Source: CAYWTX01 sp964461295
GTDB taxonomy: Bacteria; Planctomycetota; Phycisphaerae; SM23-33
Direction: 5' to 3'
Assembly: GCA_964461295.1 (NCBI GenBank)
Contig: CAYWTX010000118.1
Span: 1 to 29,807 of the forward strand
Length of the DNA: 29,807 nucleotides
Below the pieces are notes generated by a model. The model did not search any database, was not told the origin of the DNA, and saw nothing but the letters and a program-made list of their open reading frames with translations. A program made the translations under genes and the position numbers. How positions within the stretch are numbered: the stretch's first letter is position 1; each line of letters starts with the position of its first letter. Shown here piece by piece: positions 1 to 8,518 of the stretch.

Positions 1-881
1 ATCAGGTCCGTGATCACTGCGACGATCTTGTCTTCCTGCCTCTGCGTGTCCTGGCCGCTGTCCAGTTCGCTCAGCCGTTTCTTCACCTCGCCCATCAACC
101 CGCTCGCCCAGCCCAGCGGGTCCTTCTGGAACTCCGCGAACCCGTCCATCTTCTTCGTGATCTCCTCCAACGCCTCCTTGTCCAGCGTCAGCCCGTAGTT
201 CTTCACCGCGTACGCGTACATCTCCGACGCGTATGTGAAGCGGTTGAGCTGCTCGAATATCCGCGCTGAATCCAACGCCGCCGCCGCCGCGAAACTCACC
301 CGGTCCGGCATGTTCGCCAGCAGCTCCTGGTAGGCCTCCACGGCGTCGTACCCCTTGCCCGCCCCCGCCAATGCCTTGGCGTACAGCGTGTACCGCGCCG
401 CGTTGATGTACGTCGCCTCCTGGACGTTCAGTTCCTTCTTGACGGCCGCCGCCGCCTCCGAGAACTTCTTCTCCTCCATCAGCTTGCCCACCTGGCCCAG
501 CCGCAGATCAACCTTCATCAACGCCTTCATGATCCGATCGATGTTGTCCCTCTGCGTGTTCTTCGGGTCCCTCTCCAGCATCTTCACGGCCGCGTCGATC
601 TCGTCCGGCTCGTATAGCAGGCCCTCGCGGATCTCCTCGGCCGCTTGCTGCCGCTCCATCTTCAGGCGGCTCTCGATGGCGGTGTTGATGAGCTTCTCGA
701 TGTCCTCGGCCTTGAGGCCGTGGAGCAACTCCTCGATGTCCTTCATCCCGGCGTTCGGATCGACGCCCTTGGCCGCCGCGCCGGCTTCCTTCGGCTGGCT
801 GGGGACCGTCGGCTCCGCCCACGCCGACCCCGCCAACACCCACACGAGGGCCGCCGCAATCATCGTTCCACGAATCGCCAT
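1..881 (-). CDS. Secreted helical (TPR-like) protein, last gene of the MoxR block; 3' end beyond window
   Basis: The reading frame is open from the ATG at 881 to the window edge, giving 293 codons without a stop. A Shine-Dalgarno AGGAG (889-893) lies 7 bases before the ATG. Residues 1-22 are a signal peptide ending in AWA, so the product is probably exported. The rest is predicted almost wholly alpha-helical: a charged stretch at about 40-120, then paired helices rich in Ala/Tyr/Glu at about 130-230 that resemble tetratricopeptide repeats. I recognise no catalytic motif. It lies 84 bases after the coiled-coil gene, on the same strand, and is probably co-transcribed. In planctomycete MoxR blocks such secreted helical proteins are usual but uncharacterised. 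A function cannot be given; a scaffold or adaptor in the periplasm is a guess. Confidence 0.8.
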   Translation of the reverse strand, partial: MAIRGTMIAAALVWVLAGSAWAEPTVPSQPKEAGAAAKGVDPNAGMKDIEELLHGLKAEDIEKLINTAIESRLKMERQQAAEEIREGLLYEPDEIDAAVKMLERDPKNTQRDNIDRIMKALMKVDLRLGQVGKLMEEKKFSEAAAAVKKELNVQEATYINAARYTLYAKALAGAGKGYDAVEAYQELLANMPDRVSFAAAAALDSARIFEQLNRFTYASEMYAYAVKNYGLTLDKEALEEITKKMDGFAEFQKDPLGWASGLMGEVKKRLSELDSGQDTQRQEDKIVAVITDL

Positions 882-900
882 GGTCGTTCTCCTCTTCCTC

Positions 901-963
901 AACTGCCAACTGCCATTCCCATCCCCAAAGCCCGAAGCCGGAAGCCGGCCGCCGGCAGCTTCC
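901..963. repeat. Nine-unit 7-bp period array in the spacer between two operon genes
   Basis: On the plus strand the spacer divides without remainder into nine heptamers starting at 901, 908, 915, 922, 929, 936, 943, 950 and 957. The first two are both AACTGCC; units six to eight are AGCCGGA, AGCCGGC and CGCCGGC. The right part can fold: GGAAGC (941-946) pairs with GCTTCC (958-963) around a CCGG-rich core. The array begins 20 bases upstream of one start codon and ends 2 bases after the stop of the neighbouring gene. It is not coding. It belongs with the other period-7 arrays of this window. Confidence 0.7.
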
Positions 964-965
964 TT

Positions 966-3446
966 TCAGATGTCGCCGCCCGGCTTGCCCTTGAGCCCGC
1001 CGCCGGGAGGCATGCCGCCGCCGTGCCCGCCCCCTGCCTTCTGCTTGAGCTGCTCGATCATGTCGCGCACGCTATCCTGCCGCGTTGAGAGCTTCTTGTG
1101 CTCGCCTTCGCTCTGCACGCCCGTCAGCGAGCCCTCCTTCACCTGCTCGTTGATCGTCACCGTCCTGCGGTTGACCCCGATCTGGAGCAGCCGCAACATC
1201 TTCAGCTCAGCGATGACCGACACCAGCGGCTGCTGTCCGCCGCCGCCGCCACCTCCCCCGCCGCCGCCGCCGCCACCGGGCTTCTTCAGCTTCCGCTCGG
1301 CCAGTTCCTGCCGGACCGCGTCGATCAACTCCTGCAAGCTGCGCTCCACCTCTTTCTGCACGCCCTGCGTGTACGCGCCCGCATCCTGCTTGGCCAGCAG
1401 CAACTGCGTGTCCTGCAAATCCGCTTCCACGTTCTTCAGCACGCTGGGGAACACCACGGCCGTGCCCTCCTTGTCCAGCATGCCCTCGACCTTCTTCACT
1501 TCCTCGGTCAGAGCCCCCTCGCCCCGCGACATCTCCGTCAACTTGAGCTGCTCGGGCCGCTCGTAGTACGGCGCCTTGACCATGCGCTTGGCGTACGCGT
1601 CGCGAGTGCCGCTGGAAATCTCCTTCTGCCGGCTCAGCATCTTCTGCAGCATCTCGTCGATCTTGGCGAGCTGCTCGGCCTGCGCCGCGGCCTGCGCATC
1701 GTCAATCGCCTGGGCCAGTTCGTCCTTGGCCTTCTCCAGTTCCTCCACCGCCCTCTTCTGGTCCTGGTTGGCCGCGCCGCCCTTGCCCTGGCTAAGCGAC
1801 TGGGAGGCCGATCCCTGGCTCTTGGACGACTTGGAGACCGACTCCTGCCCCGGCGTGCTGCCGGACTTCTCCATCTTCTTGGCCAGCTTCTCCGTATCGT
1901 CGGCGTTCTCCTGCTGCTCCTGCGCCTGCTTGGGCATTGGCTTCGCCTGCTTCTCGGCCAGGCGACGCTCAATCTGAGCGAGCGTCCATTTCTTGGCTTC
2001 GAGCTGATCCAGCGCCTTCTTCTGCTCCTCGAGCGCCGGGTCTTTGTCTTGCTTGGCCAAATCCTCCGACGCCTTCTTCATGTGGTCGGAAGCCTTGTTC
2101 AGATTCCCCTCGGGCGGCTTCTGACCGCTCGATCCGCTGCCCGATCCGCTGCCGCTGCCGCTCAACCCCGTATCGTCATGCAGCTTCTCCACGGCAGAGG
2201 CAAGCTCGTTCGTCTTGTCAGCCAGCTTCTTCTGCTCGTCCGCCAGCTTGTCCGACTTAGGGTCCCCGCCGGCCTTCGCGATCGCGTCGCTGAGGGCCTT
2301 CTCGACCTTCTTCATGTCGTCGATGGCCTGCGTCTGCGGGCTGTTCGCCTTGGCCGCGTCCGATTTGCCCAGAGCGCCCGACGCCTTCTTCATCTCGCCG
2401 GAAGCCTGCTCGGCGCTCTTGGCCGCCTTGGCCAGCGACGAACCCGACTTCCCACTCTCGCCGGACTTCCCACTCTCGCCGGACTTCCCACTCTCGCCCG
2501 ACTTCCCGCTCTCGCCGGACTTCCCACTCTCGCCCGACTTCCCACTCTCGCCCGACTTCCCGCTCTCGCCCGACTTCCCACTCTCGCCGGACTTCCCGCT
2601 CTCGCCCTTCTCGCCCATCGCCGAGGCCACCTTTGGATCGGCCGCCGCGGCGGCAATCGCCTTGGCGAGTTGATCGGCGCGTTCGCCCAACCGCCGCTGC
2701 AATTCGCCCGTCACCGGGAGCTGGTCCACCGGGGCCGTCTGGGCCGCACGTTGCAGAGCCACCTGCTTGTCCAAGATCTCCGCGGCCTCCTTGCGGAGAT
2801 CCTGAAGCTTCTTGCCCGCCTCGCTGCCGTCGCCGATCTTCTTCGTCTCGCCCATGAGCTTCTTCTGCTCTTCGACGATGTCGCTCAGTTTCTTCGCCAG
2901 GTCGCCCGCCTCTTTGCCGTACTCCTTCGCCTTCTCCGTGAAGTCGGAATCCCGTTTGAGTTCCTTCTCCTTGTCCAGCAGCTTGTCCACCTTGTCGGCG
3001 AACTCCTTCAGCTCCTTCAGGCGTGCAATCCGCTCATCCAGCGTCAGCGTGCCGTTCAGAAGGGTCTGAAGCACCTTGCGCAGGCCTTCGACCACCTCGC
3101 CCTGCGTGCCCGCCGCCGCCGAAGCCAGGCCCTTGGACAGGTACTCGGCCACCTTCTCCATGTCCTCGGCGATGAACGCCTTCTGGGCCTGCGCGATGGC
3201 GTCCTTCAGCGACGCCGCCGTCTCCGGCTCCGCCTTCTCCAGCAAGCCCGCCAACTCGATCATCTTCGTCGTCAGTTCCTGGAACTGCTTCTTCGTGAAC
3301 CGCTGCTGCGCCACCCGCTCGGTGTTCTTGCCGCCCTCGGCCGCGCCCGCCTCAGGTTTGTCGGCCGGCTTGGCGTCCTGCGCCGCCCCCGGGAGCGTCC
3401 AGGCTGCGATCGCCGCCACCAGCAACCCTGTCATCCATCGCGCCAT
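966..3446 (-). CDS. Secreted 826-residue coiled-coil protein with Gly-Glu-Ser-Gly-Lys-Ser repeat and poly-glycine
   Basis: The ATG at 3446 is preceded by AAGGAG (3454-3459) at 7 bases. Residues 1-23 look like a signal peptide (hydrophobic core, GAAQ end). Then come long Lys/Glu/Ala-rich heptad segments (about 50-275), nine copies of GESGKS (about 280-333), more coiled coil, a short Ser-Gly alternation (near residue 430), and a conserved-looking helical domain (about 590-720) containing YYERPEQLKL and a KKVEGMLDKE helix. Fourteen glycines follow at 724-737, then a last helix and a Gly/Pro-rich tail. I recognise no enzyme motif. Such proteins commonly lie downstream of DUF4175-like genes in planctomycete MoxR blocks. 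A long periplasmic tether or scaffold for the membrane vWA proteins is an inference. The repeats make it prone to in-frame length change. Confidence 0.85.
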   Translation of the reverse strand: MARWMTGLLVAAIAAWTLPGAAQDAKPADKPEAGAAEGGKNTERVAQQRFTKKQFQELTTKMIELAGLLEKAEPETAASLKDAIAQAQKAFIAEDMEKVAEYLSKGLASAAAGTQGEVVEGLRKVLQTLLNGTLTLDERIARLKELKEFADKVDKLLDKEKELKRDSDFTEKAKEYGKEAGDLAKKLSDIVEEQKKLMGETKKIGDGSEAGKKLQDLRKEAAEILDKQVALQRAAQTAPVDQLPVTGELQRRLGERADQLAKAIAAAAADPKVASAMGEKGESGKSGESGKSGESGKSGESGKSGESGKSGESGKSGESGKSGESGKSGESGKSGSSLAKAAKSAEQASGEMKKASGALGKSDAAKANSPQTQAIDDMKKVEKALSDAIAKAGGDPKSDKLADEQKKLADKTNELASAVEKLHDDTGLSGSGSGSGSGSSGQKPPEGNLNKASDHMKKASEDLAKQDKDPALEEQKKALDQLEAKKWTLAQIERRLAEKQAKPMPKQAQEQQENADDTEKLAKKMEKSGSTPGQESVSKSSKSQGSASQSLSQGKGGAANQDQKRAVEELEKAKDELAQAIDDAQAAAQAEQLAKIDEMLQKMLSRQKEISSGTRDAYAKRMVKAPYYERPEQLKLTEMSRGEGALTEEVKKVEGMLDKEGTAVVFPSVLKNVEADLQDTQLLLAKQDAGAYTQGVQKEVERSLQELIDAVRQELAERKLKKPGGGGGGGGGGGGGGQQPLVSVIAELKMLRLLQIGVNRRTVTINEQVKEGSLTGVQSEGEHKKLSTRQDSVRDMIEQLKQKAGGGHGGGMPPGGGLKGKPGGDI
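1236..1277 (-). repeat. Poly-glycine codon tract (14 GGN codons)
   Basis: A CCG/CCN trinucleotide run on the plus strand encodes 14 consecutive glycines (residues 724-737) of the coiled-coil protein. It separates the main helical domain from the last helix and probably acts as a flexible hinge. Triplet slippage would change its length without shifting frame. Confidence 0.85.
2446..2607 (-). repeat. 18-bp tandem repeat, nine units, encoding GESGKS
   Basis: Nine head-to-tail 18-base units begin with GACTTCCC on the plus strand. They differ only at two third-codon-type positions (A/G and G/C). The encoded hexapeptide GESGKS is identical in all nine, about residues 280-333. The near identity of units suggests recent expansion or ongoing homogenisation. 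The array stays in frame for any unit number. Confidence 0.95.
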
Positions 3447-3479
3447 CGTCAGTCTCCTTCCCCGTCCGCTCGGCCGCCG

Positions 3480-5699
3480 CTACTTGGGGTTCCCGGTCGG
3501 CTGAGTCGGTTGGGTGGTTCCCAATGTCCTCTTGATCTCGATCTTCTTCTCTTCCTCAAGCGCCTTGAGAAGCTCCTCGGACCACTTGATGATGAGACCA
3601 AGCCGATTGGCCAATTCCTGCTTGTTCTCCGATTTCTGGCCCGCTCTCACAACCGTTTCCAGCCTCTCGCGGACCTCCTTCTGCATCGCCTCGATGTTCT
3701 CGCTGCGCCGCGCCAGTTCGGGACCGTCCGTGATCTCCGCCGCGGCCCGCAAGGCGACGCCGATCTTCTGGATCGGCTCGCCCAACATCCGGAGCGGCTC
3801 AACCATCTCCCGCTGGATCTGCTCCATCTGCTCGGCCGTGCCAACACGGTTGTTCTTCATCTCCTCGCGCAGCTCAAACAACGCGTCGGCTGCCTTGGCG
3901 ACCTCGCCGCCCACGCTTGTCTGCGTGCCGGCCGAGTCGGCCAGCAGCCGCTTGCCCTCCGGGTCGTCCTTGGCGCGATCGAAGACCTCCTTCGCCGCGA
4001 CCGTGCGAGCCCGAGCCGATTCCTGCATCTGCGTCGCCTGGATGAGCTCCAGCGTGACTCGCTTGCGCCGCGTCAGGATGTCGTCGGACACCTCCTGGTC
4101 GCTCGCCACCGCCAGGCCGATCATGCCGCTGTAGCCCAGGTTGGGGCCGCTCAACTCCTTGGGCAGCGTGTCAACCGCCCGGGCGCCCACGTACAGCGTC
4201 TGCCCGGGCTTCAGCCCGGGCGCCACGTCCTTCAGGTCCAACTCGTGCGTGCCCTCGAACGTCCGTTCCACGTCGGGGGGCAGCTTCACCGGGCGGCTGT
4301 TGGCGTCCTTGCCCGGCACGGCCTGCAGCGTCGCCACGAGGTCCATGCCCAGAATGCCACAGTCGTCCTTCACCTTCACGTTCAGCGGGATGATCGCGCT
4401 GGCCGTGACCTTCGCCTGCACGTGCACCTTGCGAGCCTCCAGGCTGGGCGGCAGGTCCGGCTGCACCTGCACGATGTACTTCGCCCCGTGGCGGTTGATG
4501 TAGCCGTCGGTGTCCCTCAGCGCGAACGTCATCGCCATCGACGCCGGCCTGTTCGCGCCCTCCACGTCAAAGGCGCCCACGAACTGCCGCCGCGACGGCT
4601 TGCCCGCGCCCGTCTTCTGCCCCTGCATCTCCCCGGCCGGCTTGCCGTCCAGCAGGATGCTCGCGCCGACAAGGTCCTTAGTGCTCTCGGCCTCGACGGT
4701 CACCTTGGCGCCCACCGGGACCAGCAGCACCGGCGTGGCGCCGTCGATCTGCTCGGGCTTGGGGCGCCTCATGTACGAAGGCCAGTGCACGCTGAACGCC
4801 ACTCGCCGCAATGACGGCGGGTCGACCAGCCGCACGGTGTGCTTGCGGTTGCGGTCGCGGAAGTCGTCGCCGCCGATGACGTGGAAGTCGAACTCCTCGG
4901 CAACGGCCTGGAACGTCTTGGTGAATCGCCGCGGGTTGTCCGGGTCGTGATCGATTCGCTCCTCGGTTCGCCCCACCGAAGGGTAGCGGGCGTGCAGCGC
5001 CACGGTCGACGGCAGCACCAGGCTGTTGGGCTCCACCTCCACCGTCACGGTGAGGTCGTCGCCGCGAAGCACGCTGAAGTCGCCCCCGCCCACCACGCGC
5101 AAGTACGTGCTCTGCGGCCAGGAAACATTACGGAACAGCACATTCCGCTGAAACCAGCGGTCCATGAGGTCGCCGCGCCACACGCCGAAGCCCAGGAGGA
5201 TCGCCGCCGCGGCCAGGGCGTAGCCCCACGCCCGCACCATGCCGCGACGGTTGACCACCTCGCCGAACGGCAGCGGCGCCGCCAGCGTGTTGGCCTCCTC
5301 GGCCATTTTCATCACCATCGCGCTGGATATGCCCATCGCCTCCAGGTCGCGCCGCCCGGTAAGTTGGATCGCGCTGATCAGCCGGTCGCCGATCTGGCTG
5401 AACTTCCGCTCCACCAGCAGCGCCAAATCGGCCGGACGCATCGGCACCAGCAGCGGGCGGGCCAGCGTCAGCCACGCCACGAACAGCACCGTCATCATCG
5501 CCACGCCGACGATGGTCCCGCGCACGCCGCGGTCGTCCAGCCGGAAGCCGAAGTCCAGCGCGAACGTGACGGCGACGGCCGCGGCCAGCACCAGAACCAC
5601 CCACGCGGCCCCTTCCATCGCCAGCCGCGTCGAGATCGACGCCTTCAAGCTCGCGAGTTTGCCTCGTACATCGGATTGGATCAGGTCACGCTGTGCCAT
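3480..5699 (-). CDS. DUF4175-like inner-membrane protein with large periplasmic region
   Basis: 739 residues. Hydrophobic helices lie at about 31-49, 61-80 and 156-174; between the second and third is a helical segment with the pattern ERKFSQIGDRLISA. This N-terminal layout (two helices, an amphipathic domain, a third helix) is what DUF4175-type proteins show. After the third helix come probable beta-rich Ig-like modules (about 195-490), then helices rich in Arg/Glu up to the end (about 540-739). The start at 5699 has only a weak purine-rich ribosome site (AGGGAAG). It follows the vWA/amidotransferase-like gene after 120 bases and precedes the coiled-coil gene by 33. Function is unknown; a membrane-anchored partner of the MoxR/vWA system is inferred from position. 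Confidence 0.8.
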   Translation of the reverse strand: MAQRDLIQSDVRGKLASLKASISTRLAMEGAAWVVLVLAAAVAVTFALDFGFRLDDRGVRGTIVGVAMMTVLFVAWLTLARPLLVPMRPADLALLVERKFSQIGDRLISAIQLTGRRDLEAMGISSAMVMKMAEEANTLAAPLPFGEVVNRRGMVRAWGYALAAAAILLGFGVWRGDLMDRWFQRNVLFRNVSWPQSTYLRVVGGGDFSVLRGDDLTVTVEVEPNSLVLPSTVALHARYPSVGRTEERIDHDPDNPRRFTKTFQAVAEEFDFHVIGGDDFRDRNRKHTVRLVDPPSLRRVAFSVHWPSYMRRPKPEQIDGATPVLLVPVGAKVTVEAESTKDLVGASILLDGKPAGEMQGQKTGAGKPSRRQFVGAFDVEGANRPASMAMTFALRDTDGYINRHGAKYIVQVQPDLPPSLEARKVHVQAKVTASAIIPLNVKVKDDCGILGMDLVATLQAVPGKDANSRPVKLPPDVERTFEGTHELDLKDVAPGLKPGQTLYVGARAVDTLPKELSGPNLGYSGMIGLAVASDQEVSDDILTRRKRVTLELIQATQMQESARARTVAAKEVFDRAKDDPEGKRLLADSAGTQTSVGGEVAKAADALFELREEMKNNRVGTAEQMEQIQREMVEPLRMLGEPIQKIGVALRAAAEITDGPELARRSENIEAMQKEVRERLETVVRAGQKSENKQELANRLGLIIKWSEELLKALEEEKKIEIKRTLGTTQPTQPTGNPK

Positions 5700-5744
5700 A
5701 CATCTTCCCTAACGCATTTCATCAGAACTTATTTCTGGATTCCC

Positions 5745-5818
5745 GGTGGATCGGTGGATTGGTGGATCGGTTGACCAGTCCGCCGATCCACCAGTCCACC
5801 GATCCACCAGTCCACCAG
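5745..5818. repeat. 8-bp period repeat in two inverted arms (long hairpin)
   Basis: The left arm (5745-5776) is built of octamers of the form GGTGGATC/GGTGGATT. The right arm (5777-5818) is built of AGTCCACC/GATCCACC, the reverse complement. About 24 bases at 5745-5768 can pair with 5785-5808 with one G-T mismatch (a G-U pair in RNA), leaving a loop of about 16. The structure fills most of the 120-base spacer, just after the stop of the vWA gene at 5820 and about 45 bases before the next start. It could act in the mRNA as a processing or stability element; this is inference. Confidence 0.85.
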
Positions 5819-5819
5819 C

Positions 5820-8495
5820 TCACGCAAGGTTGTGCTTCTTCCGGACAATCCACTCGATCGCCAGCAGCAGCACGATCAGCGCCAGCGTCAAGTTCGAGTC
5901 CCACATCTCCAGGTGCTTCTCGCGCACGGCCGTCTTCTTGTCCGACGGGATCAGGCTCGCCAGCCTGTCCACCTGCTGGACTTCCAGGAAGTTCTCCGGC
6001 CGCGAGGGAAGGCCCATCATCGCGGCCCTGTCGGCCTCGCTGCGGACGGCCTCGGCTCGCGGCAGGTCCACGCGGATGGTCTTGGGCTGGACCTTGTCGC
6101 GTCCCAGCGGATAGTCGTCCGGCACGGTCAGCTCGAAGGTGCCGGTATGCACGAGCTTGATGGTCGCGCTGAATCGCCCTTCCTTGATTCGGTTGTCCTT
6201 GTCGCGCGACGGCTCCAGGACGATGCTCTGCGCATCGCGCCCGCCCGCCACGTCCCGCATGTCCAGCTTGAACTGCTCGGCCTTCAGCGGGTTGTACTTG
6301 TCGTCGTACGCGTCCACCTCGATGGTGATCCGCTCGCCCACGTTGAAGCGGTCGCCGCCGGCCGCGATCGTCACGTGCCGCGCCTGAAGCGTTGCGAGGT
6401 AGCGCACGACGTTGCTCCAGAACAGGCGGTGATAGTGCCCGTCCTGAATGAACCGCCACCGCCACGTGTCGTCGAAGCCCATGTACAGCACGCGCCCCTG
6501 CCCGTACCCCTGCGTCACAACGAGCGGCTCCGGATCGCTCTTGCTCGTGCGGCGCATCGGGTTGGCGCTCACCGCCAGCACGCGGGCCAGCGGCTTGGAC
6601 CTCATCACCGGGTGCGACCAGAAGCTGCCCGGCAGGATCTCCCACACGGCCGCGCTCTCCTTCGCCGTCGGGCCCAGCCGCGTCACCGGGTGGTCCAGCC
6701 CGTAGCTGGTGGGGCGAACCGCCCACGCCTCGGGCTGGCCCTGGCTGATGCGAACCACCAGGTCGCTGGTATTGGACGCCACCTCCACCGGCAGCATGTT
6801 CCCCAGCGGTTCGTACGCCCCGACGCTGCGCAGCACCGTGTCAGAGTACTTGTTGCTCACTATGTGGCACAGCCCCCCGCCGTGCCGCTTCACGAACGTC
6901 TCCAGGTTCGCCACGAACGCGCCGTCGAAACCTTCCTCCGTCGGCCGCGGGTCGTACAGAATCACCACGTCGTAGCCGGGGTGCGGCTTGCCGTCCGGCG
7001 AGCCGATCAACTCCTCCAGCGTCGCCGGCAACTTCGTCAGCTTCATGCCCGTCGAGGACGACTGGTTCACGTTGGGGTCCGCGTTCTGCTGCCACACGCT
7101 CACGCGGTACAGGTCCGGCTGGCGCGTCAGGAAGTTGCGGAGGTACTGGAACTCCCACCCGGCGTCGCCGCTGATCAGCAGGACGCGGACCTTCTCGTCG
7201 GAAACCTTCATCGGCGCCTCGGCGTAGTTGTCCGCCGTGTTGCGCTCGTCCTTGCGAGGATCGACCGCCGCCCGGTACACGAATTCGCCAATGTCGTTCG
7301 GCTCCAGCGAGATCGCCACCGACTGGACGCCCTTGTCCTTCTCGGCGGCGGGAATGGCCCCGGCCGGCGCCGACGTCGGCGACTCGGCGTCCAGCGTCAC
7401 CGTCTGCGAGATGCCCGTGTCCGTCCAGTTCGTCTTGCCCTTGGCGCGGCAGAGCAGCTTCACCGTCACCGACTCGCCGCTGAGGTTGCGGTGGGCCAGC
7501 ACGGCCGTCAGTTCGGTTCGGGCGCCGCGCCGGACCTCCTGGGGCGCTTGCAGCCCGGTGACGGAAAGGTTCTTGGGCGGCGCCGGATCGCCCACCAGCA
7601 CCGGGTACAGCCGCATGTGCTGCTGGTCGGCGTACGCCAGCGCCTCGTGCAGACGATTGCGGGCGTCGGCGGAGGTGCTGCGCCCGTCGCTGGCGATGAC
7701 GATGCCCGCCACTCGCCGCCCGGCCAGCGAGCGGACCGTGTCGCGCAGGCCCGCGGCAATGTTCGTCTCGTAGCCCGAATCGCGCAGCTTGGCCAGGATG
7801 TCCTGGAACGCCTCCGGCGTGGCGGGCCTGGCCTTCGGCGCCGGTTGCCCCCCCGAGGCGTTGGGGTCGGCCTTCTTGCCCGCCGCCGCGCCGCCGGCAC
7901 GCCCGGCCGGCTCGCCTTCCGTCCCAGGCTGCTCCGGACCCAGCACGCTGTCCAGCAGACGCGAGTCCTCCCCCGGCTGCGTCGAAAACACGCGAAACTC
8001 GATCGGATGGTCCTTGGCGAGCTTCGTCAGCGGCCCGCCCGGCCGCGCCAACGCCTCCCGCAGAATCCGCGTCCGCGACCACGTCTCCAACTCCCCCTGA
8101 TCGATCTTCAGGTACGCCGCCAGCTCCTGCTTCGCGGCCGCGTCGGCGTACACGTCCGTGAACCCCATCGAGTTGCTGTCGTCAATCAGCACCACCACCG
8201 ACGAGTACAACGTACGGGTGAACTTGAGCACCGCGGCCGGGCGAAGCAGCACGACCAGAACCAGCAGCACCACCGCGATGCGAATGGCGGCGAGGAAGGC
8301 CTTCACGCCCCTGGGCCGGTCGCCCTCGCGCCGGTAGCTGCGAATGATGAGCAGCAGCATGGCCGGGATGGCCAGCAGCACGACGGCCAGGACGACGTAC
8401 TGGCTCGGCTGCGAAACGAAACCGAAGTGCCAGTTGCCCTCGCCCACCATCTCGCTGGGGTCCGCGCCCAGCAACCACTTGAGTATCTGGTTCAT
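5820..8495 (-). CDS. vWA-domain membrane protein with C-terminal glutamine-amidotransferase-like domain
   Basis: 891 residues from the ATG at 8495. The frame stays open upstream to 8663, but that extension runs through a repeat array and another gene, and the protein starts sensibly at MNQILKW. Transmembrane helices lie at about 33-51 and 66-86. A von Willebrand A domain follows with the metal-binding DxSxS at D105-S107-S109 and an IASDGRST segment near residue 260. After Ig-like strands comes a class-I amidotransferase-like fold (VRVLLISGDAGWEFQ, then GYDVVILYDPRP and GGGLCHIVSN). A final helix sits just before the basic C-terminus. This build is typical of large vWA proteins encoded with MoxR and DUF58 in Planctomycetota. 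The amidotransferase-like domain probably binds rather than catalyses, since no clear Cys-His-Glu triad is visible. Confidence 0.9.
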   Translation of the reverse strand: MNQILKWLLGADPSEMVGEGNWHFGFVSQPSQYVVLAVVLLAIPAMLLLIIRSYRREGDRPRGVKAFLAAIRIAVVLLVLVVLLRPAAVLKFTRTLYSSVVVLIDDSNSMGFTDVYADAAAKQELAAYLKIDQGELETWSRTRILREALARPGGPLTKLAKDHPIEFRVFSTQPGEDSRLLDSVLGPEQPGTEGEPAGRAGGAAAGKKADPNASGGQPAPKARPATPEAFQDILAKLRDSGYETNIAAGLRDTVRSLAGRRVAGIVIASDGRSTSADARNRLHEALAYADQQHMRLYPVLVGDPAPPKNLSVTGLQAPQEVRRGARTELTAVLAHRNLSGESVTVKLLCRAKGKTNWTDTGISQTVTLDAESPTSAPAGAIPAAEKDKGVQSVAISLEPNDIGEFVYRAAVDPRKDERNTADNYAEAPMKVSDEKVRVLLISGDAGWEFQYLRNFLTRQPDLYRVSVWQQNADPNVNQSSSTGMKLTKLPATLEELIGSPDGKPHPGYDVVILYDPRPTEEGFDGAFVANLETFVKRHGGGLCHIVSNKYSDTVLRSVGAYEPLGNMLPVEVASNTSDLVVRISQGQPEAWAVRPTSYGLDHPVTRLGPTAKESAAVWEILPGSFWSHPVMRSKPLARVLAVSANPMRRTSKSDPEPLVVTQGYGQGRVLYMGFDDTWRWRFIQDGHYHRLFWSNVVRYLATLQARHVTIAAGGDRFNVGERITIEVDAYDDKYNPLKAEQFKLDMRDVAGGRDAQSIVLEPSRDKDNRIKEGRFSATIKLVHTGTFELTVPDDYPLGRDKVQPKTIRVDLPRAEAVRSEADRAAMMGLPSRPENFLEVQQVDRLASLIPSDKKTAVREKHLEMWDSNLTLALIVLLLAIEWIVRKKHNLA

Positions 8496-8518
8496 CGTGT
8501 AGTTGTTTCCGTTTCGGT

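Noticed and set aside
2446..2607. CRISPR array
   Set aside because: Units are contiguous 18-mers without spacers and lie in a reading frame; the spacer heptamer arrays are likewise without unique spacers, and no cas gene is present.
1098..4814. Long open frame on the plus strand opposite the coiled-coil and DUF4175-like genes
   Set aside because: It is the shadow of GC-rich genes: the product is a Leu/Arg/His-rich sequence without any fold, and the minus-strand frames have signal peptides, membrane helices and ribosome sites.
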